The notes beneath the pieces were generated by a model that searched no databases, was not told the origin of the DNA, and worked only from the letters and a program-made list of their open reading frames with translations. Below are positions 25,601 through 33,929 of a stretch of 64,000 nucleotides of DNA, one piece after another; within the stretch, counting starts at the first letter, position 1, and every line of letters starts with the position of its first letter. The DNA comes from Blastomussa wellsi (taxonomy: Eukaryota > Cnidaria > Anthozoa > Scleractinia > Plerogyridae). The stretch is from NCBI GenBank assembly GCA_947652115.1, contig OX393562.1, positions 24,553,877 through 24,617,876 on the forward strand. The letters run 5' to 3'. The position numbers were made by a program, and so were the translations under genes.

Positions 25601-28600
25601 GGGCAAAATTGAACCACAACCACAACTGTACATGTACAGTTCATGTATCCAGGTGTATAGTTATGTTAACAGTGCGTACCTTTACGGACACTGCCCTTCC
25701 AGAGGCAGCTGCTCTGTGCAGAGGTGTCAGCCCCTCTCTTGTCCTGTAGTCCAGCAACGCTCCACCATTCACCAGTGTGATTATCAATTCACAAGCATTG
25801 TCTCTGGTCACTGCTAATGACAGCGGAGTTTCTACAGAATTTAAAAATAGGAATCTCTATGTAAATTGAAGTACGTGTACTATTACTGTCAGACTAAGAA
25901 AACTGTGAACACCTGAACTATTTCGGGATTGTTGATTGTGTAGTGACCAATCACAACAGAGTTCACGACATGCAAACAAACCTCAAAACCACAAACTAAT
26001 TACCGTTGCTGCTTGTGGTTTTGTTTTCTCACACCTGATTGGTTTTTACACAATGTGCCATAAATATTTCTGGTGTTTCTGGTGTTTTCTTAGTTTCACA
26101 GTAAATTGCACAACATCTCCTTGTTACAACTGCACATATTTTTATATTGTACTTGCTATTGTTGTAATGCATCAGCAGAAGAGTGCACGCTCCAGAATTT
26201 TGTCGTTGCACTGCATATTGCATATCAGCTCAACATATTTCATGTAACGATTTTTGGTCACTCCGTCAGTTGCTGAAGCAACACTCCAAGTTAGGACCAC
26301 TTTAGTCGCCATGGTGACCAAAATTTTGGAGCTAGAGCTCAACTATATTGCAACAGAAGTCGCCAGGCTGGCGACTCAAATTAAGAAGAACGACTGAGCG
26401 CTTGAGCTAACTTTAGCGACTAAACTTTTTCACTGGTAACCAAACGTGAACAGTCAGTAGCCATAGCCACTAAGGAGACAAAATAAAATTGGAGGGTTGT
26501 GTAGCAAGGCGTTTCGAATATACACAAGCTATCAGCTTGTAGATACATATACCCTTCATTACCATTAATTGTCAGATCACTAATAATCTGTTTAACAAAC
26601 TCTAAGAAATAATTTCACCCAAAAAAAATCAAAATTCACTGAAAATACTGCCCTATTTTACCCTTATCAGTTAGAAAGAATTTTGCCATATCCTGCTCAA
26701 GCAGTAAAAACCTTATAGGCACGACTCTTAGGCATCTTAGGCAGTAACCAATAAAATTTACTACCTGTAATACAATTCTTTACGACCTGAAAATGCTTAG
26801 AAACCTTGAAAATTTAACAGTTAAATAAAAGTACTGCCATTCTGAGTACTGCCATTTGGTCCACCTATGTAGACGTCATCAAAAATAATAGCATCTAGAA
26901 GTAGAACAGCCAGTTTGAGAAGAGTAACCAATTGTTCTTTTAAGAATCTCTCTTTAATAAGTTCTTCAAATTTACAAATAAAGCAGACTCCAACGTTTCT
27001 AAGCAAAGTAGAGCAAAGAAGCCGAGGCTTTTTATTGGCAGTCAGTGCTTATTGAAAGCACTGAGACAGGGTTCAAAGAAACATACGACCCTTCAGCAAC
27101 ACTGTTGTGATAACAAGTATTCCAAGCAAAGACGAAGTACTGCCATTCGGTCCACCTATGTAGACATTATCAAAAATAATACAATAGATGAAATATCAAA
27201 AAGGGCTTCAGCGATTCATAGCCAGAAAAACTAAACAAAGATCGCCAAACATCCCCTTTGATCACTCCAGCTTCTTTTAACTGCTGTGCTGAAAACAAGG
27301 GAGAACAATGCGTACAGCACAGTAATACACTGACCACAACTTACCTCCAGTTCGTTCTTCCTGAAAATTAGGATCAATTCCTCTTTCTGCCATCCTGACA
27401 ACTTGACTGATTGCTCTGGAAGAGACTAACTCCATGAACTTACGCTGATTTGTCTAATGAAAGAAATTCACACATAACAGGCATTAATCAATTATTTAAG
27501 GTTACACAATACCTTCAGGGGTGTCTGTCAGAAAAAAATTGCTGCCTACGTTGTTTTCATGGAAACTACCACAAACTACTTATCAATGAAAAGGTTTTGA
27601 ATTGTAGAATTTGAAAAAAATACCTGCTATTTTGCTCGTCCATTTCATGAAAATAAAGCCACCGGTAAACAGAAAAATAACAGACTGTTGTTATGCCAAA
27701 TTAATCGGGTATCAAAGGAAACGCTGATGTAAAAGCACTGCAGCGTGTTAATCAGCAAGCATCAATCTCTCAAAGTGTGTCAGGGATTTCCAGTATTCCG
27801 ATTAGTTATCTTTTCATAAACCCGTAAAGTTACAGCATCAAAACTTTTCCCGGCCTCGGTGTGTTTGCAGCTGCCAAAAGAAAAGTATCAAAAATTTTTA
27901 AAATCCCTGACACACTTGTTCCTCAATGCTTAATGAATGTTCTGGCCAAATTTCGTAAAAATCCGTCAATTCTACATACCCTGTTAATTTGTTTAATGAG
28001 ATGGCATTCTCGTCAAAAACAAATTAAAGTGATTTTTTGCCCTCCAAAGATTTGCCAACACGCCTTGCCTTTACTGAGATATCCGTCAACAGAATGGGAA
28101 TTCTACATGTAGGACAATATTATCGTGTGGCAGTCACGTTCTTCTCGTTCACTTGTGTTTAATGCATGATAACGTATTCAAAGACATGTTTATATGGTTT
28201 AGGTTTGATGGTGATGTCTTTGAATTGATTTGTGAGAACTGACATTGCAAAATAAAGTGGTAAGCAAACAATTACAATCATGCGGCCCTCGTAATAAGAC
28301 ACTATGAGGATTACGGCACCTTACAGTCTTATTAACTTTTATTAAAAGGCCTAAATGTTGAGTTTTTAAACCCGGGAGAAAAATTGTAGTAAAAGCAAAA
28401 TGAGAGCGCTGATTTTTCAAAAAGTACTTCATGTAAGCGACGGGAAATGTATCCCTTTCAACTACAGCCTTGGCTCACTATGATTCACTAGAATTTCTTT
28501 ACCGGTTTGAAAAGTTCTTTTACCTGCTGTGCTGAAAACTAGGGAGAGCCCTGAAAACTACAGAAAAACAAAGAAAATCGAAAAGATCTACATGTATGCT

Positions 28601-31490
28601 TTCCAAACCACAGTTACCGTTCATGATTTAAAGAATCAGGCTGACTTTGTGCAACCATCTATCTCAAATATATAACAATTATAAAGTAAACATACATGTG
28701 AACAACTGTGGAAAGTCATCTTCACTCCACCTCACCTTTGCATTAACTTTTTGTAGAGTCTTTGGTTCATAAACCATAGATCGGTAAATTCTTCTTTTGA
28801 CTTTAAACTAATGGATGAAAAACAGCAATTGAGCATCATTTTATTCCACCTATACAATAACATCACCTCTTTCGATTTTTTTTCTTCATTTTTTTTTACC
28901 CTTAGGGAAAATGCCCAGCTGCCAGCTAAGGTTATTTTACTGAAATATAACCTGCCCTGCAATTTTTGTCAAACTTTGCCTATTGTCTATTTATCTAATA
29001 GGGTCTTAAATTTTGACATTTTAGGTATATGTGGGTCCCCTTGCTCATTTAGGAGAAACAGCACCTTGCATAAAATGCAGTAATTCCTTATGATATTGTA
29101 ATGATTATACAATAACCAAGAGAATTTTTATGAACACATTGATCAAGAGCTATGGTTCATGAGCGTATAGACCATGAAAATGATGATTGAAGCATGTAAC
29201 ACAAGAAAATAAAAATTTCGGAACACTGGAGAAATGGCCCTACTTTTCTATGAAACAGAATCTAGAGAGTTGTGAAGTGAGCTAAAACAATTAGGACAAA
29301 TTGCCTACATATTTGGCGGCTTAAGATCAATAATGTGATCTTAAGAGAGGTACAGTGTACAGGTGGCGAGTTCGCAAAATTTGACACTGATTTTCTATCT
29401 AACTCTCTGGTAAATTTTCCATGTGATTAAGTAGCCAACGAAAGCACTGGACCTTGCATTTCTTTTGTCAGATGCGACCTAAAATTTAAGAAATGGTGCA
29501 TAAAGATACCTGGTACACTGTACTTTTATGAAAATTCTACAACCCTACAAAAAGAGTGTGCACCTATATATAAGATGTACCTCAAGAACTGGAGGAGTGC
29601 CAGACAAAGGGTAATCACTGAATGGCCTTTCCTCTTCAAGAAACTTGCCAGACTTGCCATTACACGGAGGGTCATAAAACCCATAGTTCATAGCATCTTT
29701 AACACCCTAATAAAAAAATAATACATCCAAAAAATGAAAATGCTACATGTGTGAATTAATTTTAAAGAAACTCTAATTAAAAGACAGCTAGAAAGTAACA
29801 TACTGTGCAGTGTCATGTACATATTTCTTATTACACATTTCTAATAAGTGGATCATACACAGTAACTACTAGTGTTGCTGCTACTGAAGGCAGTTAGGCC
29901 TCTCCTAATCGCAACACGATAAAATTACTACCATTTTGACAACTTGTTTTCACCACTATGACATTCTCACTGAAACTTGTAGTGGCGATAACAAGACTTA
30001 GTTATCAAAATGTTAGTAGTTTTATCATCTTGCAATTAGGAGAAGCCAAACTTCCTTCAGTGAAAATGACCATGCTAACTTTGCTGCTGATAAATTTTCT
30101 GGTGAGGCAATATTGTTAGTACGTGTGAGAAAATTTAAATTCAAATCTTGCAGTCATAGTCGTTCTCGTCGTAGTATCTAAAGGTCTCTAATAATAATAC
30201 TAATAATAACAATTTATTTAACGTCGTAACACAGGGAGTGGTTTCCCATTCTCCCAAGCCAAGGGATCATGATAAAAGTGTTCAACAAAGTAAAAAGAAA
30301 AGGTTCAAGACATTAAAGGCATTTACATTCAATGAGATGACACCAGAACACGCAATGCAATTTACATATTCAATGATGCTTACATGACACGTACCTTCAT
30401 CAACTCATTAATCACTTGCAATTTCGCAGTCCATACTTTGTCAAGCACATCAAAATGATACAGCTTCTGAAAAAATAACAAATTCATCAAATGCATAAAA
30501 TGAACATAACAGTGTACACATGTACTTAACTATACAAGAAGTGAAAAAAGTGAAAGAGAACAATAATCACTGCTCCATATTAAAGGATTTAATAATGCAA
30601 TATTGATGAATTGGCACAGAATTTTGGTTGTTGAAAAAATTGTATTTCACAAAAGCAAAACAAAATTATATTTAATATAGCATTAATTTTGTGTAAGAGA
30701 ATTATTGTGAGGCATTTTGGGCTGGTACTGCTTTAACTTTGGAATCAATATCATATAAAGTGAACTTTATAAGAATACAAAGCATAGTTCACAAAGTAGT
30801 TTCAAATGCAGTACATTATTATAATTATTTTAATTACTAATAGTAGCTTGGTGAAGATCACACATACAGCAGGGAGTTTCAAAAGCTTTTTTAATAAGCC
30901 AGCTGCAGCTACACAATAGAGATGTAGACAGCAACAGAACACAAGCCAGGTTGTACATGCCAAGGGAGAATTAAAAACTTAAGGAAATTAGCCATTCTAC
31001 AAGGAGATCATGTGCTGATAATGCTCATGATGAGCAATAGTACTCATGCTGAGCAACAGTAGTGCCAAATTATAAAAACATGGTGGAAAATCAGTTCAAC
31101 CCCTGAATAAGGAGGTGTGGTGGTGTGGAGTGTAAATGCAGCTTGTCAATTTGAAATTCCTGAATACATAAATCCATAAATTCATAATTACACCGAAAAG
31201 GAAAGACAATTTACAAATGCTTGAAGAGAAAGGAAAAAATATAACACAGCACGACAGACTGGACTATTTTTGAAAGGGCCCGCCAGTCCTCTCCCACTAA
31301 TTCAGACAAGCACTAAACATTACATTGTCTAATAAGATATACAAAAAGTCATATATTTGCTGGTAATCAAGCCTAATTCTTGCAAGGATTTTCTCACCTG
31401 GATATTTTTGTCCGGCAGAGAGACCAACAGTTCAAAGGTGCCAGCTTCGCCACTGCCACCATTGCTCTCCACTTTGGGATTATCTTTCAT
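6985..31490 (-). CDS. SHANK: SHANK postsynaptic scaffold protein, complete (21 coding exons)
   Basis: Twenty-one exons with GT..AG borders join in consistent phase to 5,250 nt, 1,749 residues plus stop, near the length of vertebrate SHANKs (about 1,500-2,200). Domain order is the SHANK signature: SPN/ubiquitin-like N-terminus (about 17-100), ankyrin repeats (about 120-350), SH3 (about 508-562), PDZ (about 602-695), a long Pro/Ser-rich region (744-1651) with Homer-type PPxxF motifs, and a C-terminal SAM (about 1678-1742). SHANKs are multimeric scaffolds that link receptors, GKAP/SAPAP proteins, Homer and the actin cortex beneath synapses. Exons from start: 31490-31398, 30466-30395, 29706-29581, 28807-28736, 27453-27345, 25831-25680, 25431-25387, 23816-23694, 23107-22991, 19898-19821, 17046-16980, 16657-16106, 15039-14944, 14244-14193, 13994-13882, 13278-13154, 12735-12597, 12035-11937, 11470-8748, 8170-8115, 7225-6985. 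Alternative splicing cannot be judged. Confidence 0.95.
7314..7788. mobile_element. Harbinger-like MITE (TTA target duplication) in the last SHANK intron
   Basis: Termini GGGCGCGTTCGTTTGGGAT and their inverted copy extend about 40 bp, flanked by TTA at 7311-7313 and 7789-7791. There is no coding capacity. It carries a second inverted repeat inside, described separately. Confidence 0.75.
7525..7640. repeat. nested foldback inside the 7.3-7.8 kb MITE
   Basis: AACAATTATTCCACTCGTGC pairs with an inverted copy ending ATAATTGTT, with arms of about 50 bp that share GGATATGAGATGG and GCCAAC. It probably inserted into, or was captured by, the larger element. Confidence 0.65.
8115..8170 (-). CDS. SHANK: SHANK exon 20, 56-nt linker
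   Basis: Bounded by CGTCTTACAG and AAT|GTAAGT. It translates to DAMTFTDISSIFSGYSRP and joins the long exon (phase 0) to the SAM exon (phase 2). Without it those two exons are out of phase, which supports it strongly. Confidence 0.85.
8566..8680. mobile_element. small foldback element with possible 9-bp duplication
   Basis: Arms of 35 bp, TAGTCTGAAGTGTCAGA... and its inverted copy, are nearly perfect. The flanks TATACAACC and TATACTGCC match at 7 of 9 positions, which would suit an aged Mutator-type duplication. It sits in SHANK intron 19. Confidence 0.6.
8748..11470 (-). CDS. SHANK: SHANK exon 19, long proline/serine-rich exon
   Basis: 2,723 nt, 907 codons, matching the single very long exon of vertebrate SHANK genes. 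The start is the TTCCCTTCAG acceptor at 11471; the open frame continues upstream only by chance. It contains many SH3/EVH1-type proline motifs (for example EKPPVPPKP, PTPPVPPKKR), basic-directed serines, and near its end two PPxxF-type Homer motifs (8922-8936 and 8856-8870). The open frames on the opposite strand are shadows. Confidence 0.93.
11937..12035 (-). CDS. SHANK: SHANK exon 18, proline-rich segment after PDZ
   Basis: 99 nt with good acceptor and donor. It encodes SKLPPPPPNRDPSTTLTLGR and an RPSLF end. A run of prolines followed by (D/A)PSTTLTL is characteristic of SHANKs just after the PDZ domain. Confidence 0.88.
12597..12735 (-). CDS. SHANK: SHANK exon 17, C-terminal third of PDZ
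   Basis: 139 nt. It encodes VNGEDVTTATHGHVVELIK and the closing strand LKIVTS of a PDZ fold, then a short polar tail. The histidine of THGHVV sits at the class I PDZ position that reads a Ser/Thr in the ligand C-terminus. Confidence 0.9.
12899..13083. mobile_element. foldback MITE in SHANK intron 16
   Basis: Long arms: AACAGATAGATTCAATG with CAGTAATA and GACGTCAAAATGTGGTAAGA are mirrored by an inverted copy ending CTATTTGTT. I recall this sequence type as common in coral DNA; that recollection is not checked. Confidence 0.7.
13154..13278 (-). CDS. SHANK: SHANK exon 16, middle of PDZ
   Basis: 125 nt. It encodes FVPTAEFPALQYFGELEKGG and MRGVKTGDFILE. The F-x-PT-x-x-FPALQY segment is the long beta2-beta3 loop typical of SHANK PDZ domains, and GDFILE leads into the next exon in phase 0. 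Confidence 0.9.
13882..13994 (-). CDS. SHANK: SHANK exon 15, start of PDZ
   Basis: 113 nt. It encodes RIVTLQRSNAGFGFQMRGAN, containing the carboxylate-binding loop GFGF of the PDZ domain. Acceptor TATTTCAG and donor AACT|GTAAGC fit, and both split codons close correctly. Confidence 0.9.
14193..14244 (-). CDS. SHANK: SHANK exon 14, 52-nt SH3-PDZ linker
   Basis: It encodes KSRPKTLFGRPPSHAK between a TTTGTTAG acceptor and a GAG|GTAGGT donor. It is needed to convert phase 1 of the SH3 exon to phase 2 of the PDZ exon. The sequence itself is not diagnostic; the phase argument is the support. Confidence 0.75.
14944..15039 (-). CDS. SHANK: SHANK exon 13, C-terminal half of SH3
   Basis: 96 nt. It encodes LYVGEKGYWEGRV and GWFHHSYVEE, the SH3 tryptophan strand and the closing G-W-F-x-x-x-Y-V motif. 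It directly continues the GDEVE end of exon 12. Confidence 0.9.
16106..16657 (-). CDS. SHANK: SHANK exon 12, Ser-rich linker and N-terminal half of SH3
   Basis: 552 nt. The first three quarters are a low-complexity Ser/Thr/basic linker between the ankyrin repeats and the SH3. The end encodes FVAIRDYRPLMAGELALEKG, an ALYDY-type SH3 start. Confidence 0.9.
16980..17046 (-). CDS. SHANK: SHANK exon 11, end of ankyrin repeats
   Basis: 67 nt. It encodes VAAVSGNKELAELIRNFRD and KDI, the last ankyrin helix pair followed by the conserved x-D-I-V that ends the SHANK ankyrin block. Confidence 0.87.
17978..18080. mobile_element. Mutator-like MITE with perfect 9-bp duplication
   Basis: Terminal inverted repeats TAACCTGCGATCAGGCGTTC of 20 bp bound a 103-bp element. 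GTACGGAGT is repeated exactly on both sides (17969-17977 and 18081-18089). A 9-bp duplication is the hallmark of Mutator-type transposition. It lies in SHANK intron 10. Confidence 0.78.
18243..18668. mobile_element. TTAA-flanked foldback MITE
   Basis: The element is almost a full palindrome: the ends AGTGCACCTAACCCCAAAAT and their inverted copy continue through the whole arm to a loop near 18450. TTAA flanks both ends (18239-18242 and 18669-18672), as piggyBac-type elements target. It is non-coding and lies in SHANK intron 10. Confidence 0.75.
19821..19898 (-). CDS. SHANK: SHANK exon 10, ankyrin repeat
   Basis: 78 nt, phase 0 at both ends. It encodes CTRVLLFRGAKRNILNYANQ, matching the VLLFRGA-x-K-x-x-x-NY-x-x-Q segment of SHANK ankyrin repeats. 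Confidence 0.9.
19900..22365. other. SHANK intron 9, part without recognised content
   Basis: AT-rich intronic sequence. I see no exon and no clear repeat here. A weak tRNA-like D-arm at about 21662 was considered and not accepted. Confidence 0.5.
22366..22797 (+). pseudogene. decayed LINE reverse-transcriptase C-terminal tail
   Basis: Plus-strand frames broken by frameshifts read KKRAVRALTNSDHRAHSAPL, then KFMYYYHNNLLPP, then NYRVHHCRTNLKQFSI and GPKIRNLLPTAV...FKNKLLEFLVK. This is the conserved region after the reverse-transcriptase domain in L2/CR1/Rex-like LINEs. At least two frame changes and a stop separate the blocks. It is antisense within SHANK intron 9. Confidence 0.72.
22991..23107 (-). 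CDS. SHANK: SHANK exon 9, ankyrin repeat
   Basis: 117 nt, phase 0 at both ends. It encodes QHLEHLLYYGAEVDARTASG and the ankyrin consensus GNTALHVAALNNQ. Confidence 0.92.
23235..23490 (+). mobile_element. tRNA-derived SINE
   Basis: The head has an A-box-like TGGTAAGAGCGCTCGACTCC and a B-box-like GGGTTTGATTCCGGCC with tRNA-like spacing. The body has TTTTTCTCCGGGCACTCCGG, CCTCTCCTCAAAAACCAACA and an AATTCGATCTAGATT tail. The arrangement is that of an RNA polymerase III SINE. It lies antisense in SHANK intron 8. Confidence 0.7.
23694..23816 (-). CDS. SHANK: SHANK exon 8, ankyrin repeat
   Basis: 123 nt, phase 0 at both ends. It encodes GLTPLFHTVLHGGDPYC and GMQEIHL. GLTPL-x-HT with GGDPYC is a SHANK-specific version of the ankyrin consensus. 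Confidence 0.92.
23859..23954. repeat. foldback repeat in SHANK intron 7
   Basis: GTGCACTG...CCTAAGTGTGGCCACCCAA is mirrored by TTGGGTGGCCACACTTAGG...CAGTGCAC. The central arms of about 20 bp are perfect. No clean target duplication is seen. It lies 43 bp from exon 8. Confidence 0.65.
24112..24218. repeat. inverted repeat, 18-bp perfect arms
   Basis: CATGAACAATGGTTTCAA pairs with TTGAAACCATTGTTCATG around a spacer of about 70 bp. Probably a small MITE remnant. Confidence 0.6.
24815..25368. mobile_element. interspersed repeat, copy A of the GAGCTCC family
   Basis: This copy shares its start, several internal blocks (TTATGGTCAATTGACA, GGTATCCGCTGA, CACATGACCAGA, GAAATTATTAAGAA) and its end GGCTAAATCTATATA with the repeat at 31674-32280 in the same orientation. 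The ends are weakly inverted (AGAGCTCC / GGAGCTCT). It ends about 18 nt from the donor of SHANK exon 7. Confidence 0.75.
25387..25431 (-). CDS. SHANK: SHANK exon 7, 45-nt ankyrin microexon
   Basis: Fifteen codons, TLLDLGASPNYKDLK, in phase 0 at both ends. It supplies the second helix of one ankyrin repeat and the turn of the next. Its donor is only about 18 nt from an interspersed repeat. Confidence 0.85.
25680..25831 (-). CDS. SHANK: SHANK exon 6, ankyrin repeats
   Basis: 152 nt. It encodes TPLSLAVTRDNACELIITLV and REGLTPLHRAAASGR, one full and one partial ankyrin repeat. Confidence 0.92.
26845..27181. repeat. 46-bp direct repeat pair
   Basis: AGTACTGCCATTTGGTCCAC and the following bases at 26845-26890 recur at 27136-27181 with few mismatches. 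The intervening 245 bp is unrecognised. It lies in SHANK intron 5. Confidence 0.6.
27345..27453 (-). CDS. SHANK: SHANK exon 5, first ankyrin repeat
   Basis: 109 nt. It encodes TNQRKFMELVSSRAISQVVR and GIDPNFQEERTG. KFM-x-x-V with a G-(I/L)-DPNF turn marks the first SHANK ankyrin repeat. Confidence 0.9.
27500..28252. mobile_element. TTAA-family repeat, truncated copy
   Basis: It starts with TTAA then GGTTACACAATACCTTCA and shares CTCAATG...CTGGCCAAATTTC, TACATACCCT, TTTACTGAGATATCCGTC and TAACGTATTCAAAGACATGT with the complete copy at 33930-34403. It has an extra central segment and lacks the far terminus. Confidence 0.7.
28736..28807 (-). CDS. SHANK: SHANK exon 4, SPN-ankyrin linker
   Basis: 72 nt, phase 0 at both ends. 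It encodes FKVKRRIYRSMVYEPK and TLQKVNAK. The F/Y-K-x-K-R-R-x-Y block is the conserved linker of SHANKs. A longer open frame across this exon in another frame is a shadow. Confidence 0.87.
29581..29706 (-). CDS. SHANK: SHANK exon 3, SPN domain
   Basis: 126 nt, phase 0 at both ends. It encodes MNYGFYDPPCNGKSGKFLEE and YPLSGTPPVLE. NYG-x-x-x-PP-x-x-GK-x-GKFL-x-EER is typical of the SHANK N-terminal domain. Confidence 0.9.
30188..30300. repeat. AAT-rich microsatellite with possible LINE-type 3' tail
   Basis: A run of TAATAATA units leads into TTTATTTAACGTCGTAACACAGGG. LINE and SINE tails of the L2 type often end in such microsatellites, but no coding remnant is visible. Confidence 0.35.
30395..30466 (-). 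CDS. SHANK: SHANK exon 2, SPN domain
   Basis: 72 nt, phase 0 at both ends, after an ATTTTTTCAG acceptor. It encodes KLYHFDVLDKVWTAKLQVIN, the helix-bearing part of the ubiquitin-like SPN fold. Confidence 0.83.
31398..31490 (-). CDS. SHANK: SHANK exon 1 (coding), start of SPN domain
   Basis: The start codon at 31490 is chosen because an in-frame TGA lies about 20 nt upstream and the protein then reads MKDNPKVESNGGSGEAGTFE followed by the beta-strand LLVSLPDKNIQ. It ends at CAG|GTGAGA in phase 0. Confidence 0.85.
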
Positions 31491-31497
31491 TTTCAAA

Positions 31498-31549
31498 TCA
31501 TTGAATCACAACCTTTCCTTGCAGTTGGCCCGTTGAGCTCATTTTGCCT
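31498..31549 (-). promoter_or_regulatory. SHANK 5' UTR segment with a 14-codon upstream ORF
   Basis: A TTGTCCTTCAG acceptor at 31550 suggests a spliced 5' UTR. Within the exon an ATG at 31542 opens a 14-residue frame that stops at 31498, seven nt before the SHANK start codon. Such an upstream ORF could lower translation; this is inference only. Confidence 0.45.
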
Positions 31550-31673
31550 CTGAAGGACAATTAAACACACTGGGTTCAGTAATTTAACAAATGGCTAATG
31601 CTGTCCATCATTAAATCACAATCATGCGGATGGTATAGTACAGTTTGTTTAGTCAACACTTGACCGCTGCTTT

Positions 31674-32280
31674 TAGTGGAGCTGCGGCGGCCCAAAGGGC
31701 CGCAGAGTGGAGCCCCATACCTACAGAAATAGGAGAACGAAGCATTTTATTTCTCATGGTCAAAATGGCAAGTGGCATGACTCGCGGGTGCGTACGTACG
31801 TACGGCGACGTCGCCCCAAATATCAATATAGCGGTCATAGTCCAGAGAGTTCAACCTGGTTAACATTTTTAAAGGTTACCATAAGCTTAAATCTCTGCCA
31901 TGTTATGGTCAATTGACAGCTGTCAAAAGAAGGTATCCGCTGACCAGAATCACATGACCAGATCGCAGGGCTAGATTTAGAACTCATGGAGGTCACATAT
32001 TTTTTGAAGTTTGTCGCCGACCAGGTTTTGTTGTCATTGATCGCGGGTTCAGGTACGATTCTTTTGCTTCTGGCAAGATTTTAAATTTTTCATGGTCATT
32101 CTGAGCGGAAATTCGTCGACTTTTTAAAATTATTCTTGTTTATTTCAGCTGTGGAATCTTTCTTGAGTAGTTGCGCATGCAAGTACTTTTAATAACTCAA
32201 TTCCAGTGCGCAATTTCAGAAATTATTAAGAACCAGCAAAAATACGGAGCTCCGCTTTTAGGCTTGGCTAAATCTATATA
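31674..32280. mobile_element. interspersed repeat, copy B of the GAGCTCC family
   Basis: It is the longer partner of copy A, beginning TAGTGGAGCTGCGGCGG and ending GGAGCTCCGCTTTTAGG plus GGCTAAATCTATATA. The ends form a short imperfect inverted repeat. It lies about 125 bp upstream of the proposed 5' UTR acceptor of SHANK. Confidence 0.75.
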
Positions 32281-33929
32281 TTAGTGATTTATCCAGTGGA
32301 TAGCATGATCAACCATTTCAACAACGAGGCCTTGGTCAGTTATCAATACAATCATTCCTAAGCATATTTTAACAGTCATCTATAAACCATCATAATTTAT
32401 CAGGGCTTTCAACAAGATTTTAAGGATGTGGTTGCCCTTGTGAAGCCCCTCCCAGAGAGCAATTGAAGAATCAGAAAACACCTGTTTATTGGGAATTGAA
32501 AGAATTTTAGCCAGTGATCCACAACAGTCGAGAATACTTGCTAGAGCTCTGGTGGGTTCCAGGTCTTACTGAAAGCCCTGTGGAGGCAGACTGGAATGTC
32601 AAATGTGGCAACCTAATTACCACATCTTGTGTTTTAAACCCTTTATCATTTTATCACACCGACAGTAATGATGTTATTTTACTTTGTAATTGATTGTTTT
32701 TCTTACTGTTTTAAAAGAAGTTGCCACAAGAACTGCAACTTTGTCTTTGAGCTTCAACTATGAGTAAATTTTGGTGAAAATGCTTTTAGTTTGAGGATAC
32801 GTAATGTGAGGAGAAAATCTATTTTGTTCGGATGGTTGAATAGAGAGTAATTCTACTGGCAAACTTTTTGTGTTTGATGAAGTCATAACACTTCCTAATT
32901 GGTGGGTGCTCTAACATCCTGTGGGTGTCCTGTAAATGAACATGAAATAACTGAAGAAACTTTTGATTATTCATTGTTTATCATTCTTTCATTTTAGCAC
33001 CATTTTGAATTATTCATTTCAATTCACAAAGGAAATGGCATTTTGTACCTGAAAACCAGTTTTGTTTTTCTCATAGTTTATTCAATAATGATAATAACAA
33101 TGGTGATGACATTGAAGACAATAACTTAATTGAACACGCCCTAATGGGGATTTTCAGGATCAATGTAAATAAACATGTATTGAAACAAAATTAATATTTT
33201 AAATAAACATAAAAAGGTTAAGAATCTTACTAAGGTCAATGAACAGTCAAAACAGCCATTGTGCAGAGCAAAACAATAAAAACTGAATTTCTACTGGTGC
33301 TTTTAATAGGCATACAGTCAACTAGAACTGATCCATTAGAAACTATTTTGGGAATAAATGCACTATATATGTATACTCCCTGTTTTATAAATTAAAACTC
33401 ATCAACAATAGATGAGATTGGGGGATGGTGCTTATACGGATGGTGGGACAGAGAACGTACGAGCCGAGAGCCATGGTAACCATGGCAACCCTGTGAGCGG
33501 CCACCACCATCCAGCACCGTCACACTGAATAGCAATTCAGTGGAAGTGATGATACCTACCTGAAAGGGGAGGGGAAGGGCGGGGGAGAACAGCACGAAGG
33601 CTTCGCAAACTCAAAGAGTGAATGCAGAATGATTCTCAGAAACCTGAGCCCTGTAAATACCAAAACCCCTGCGACTTACCAGGCCACCCCGCAACAACAC
33701 GAGCCACCATAAAGAAGACCGCTGCTTGCATTGTCTCGATTTTAACTTCGCCTAAATTACATTTAGCCACATTACATTGTGTAGCATCTAGTAATACTGC
33801 TTGGTGCTAGCATATGAAGAAAGGAGCCATGTCATAGCTCTTAAAATATTTAGCCTAAACTTTTCAAGTTCATCATCCTCCATCCATGTAAAATAATCTT
33901 CTTCATCCTTAACCAGCCTTGTTCCTTAA
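32281..33929. other. SHANK 5' flank or 5' UTR intron
   Basis: No protein gene is recognised. Two minus-strand splice-donor-like sites, GGCCTG|GTAAGT near 33688 and TTTCAG|GTAGGT near 33557, could belong to untranslated first exons of SHANK. Neither is supported further. Confidence 0.3.

Noticed and set aside
33392..33810. Minus-strand ORFs with donor-like sites, one starting with a signal-peptide-like MQAAVFFMVARVVAG
   Set aside because: The two possible exons do not join in a common frame, so I treat the sites only as potential SHANK 5' UTR exons.
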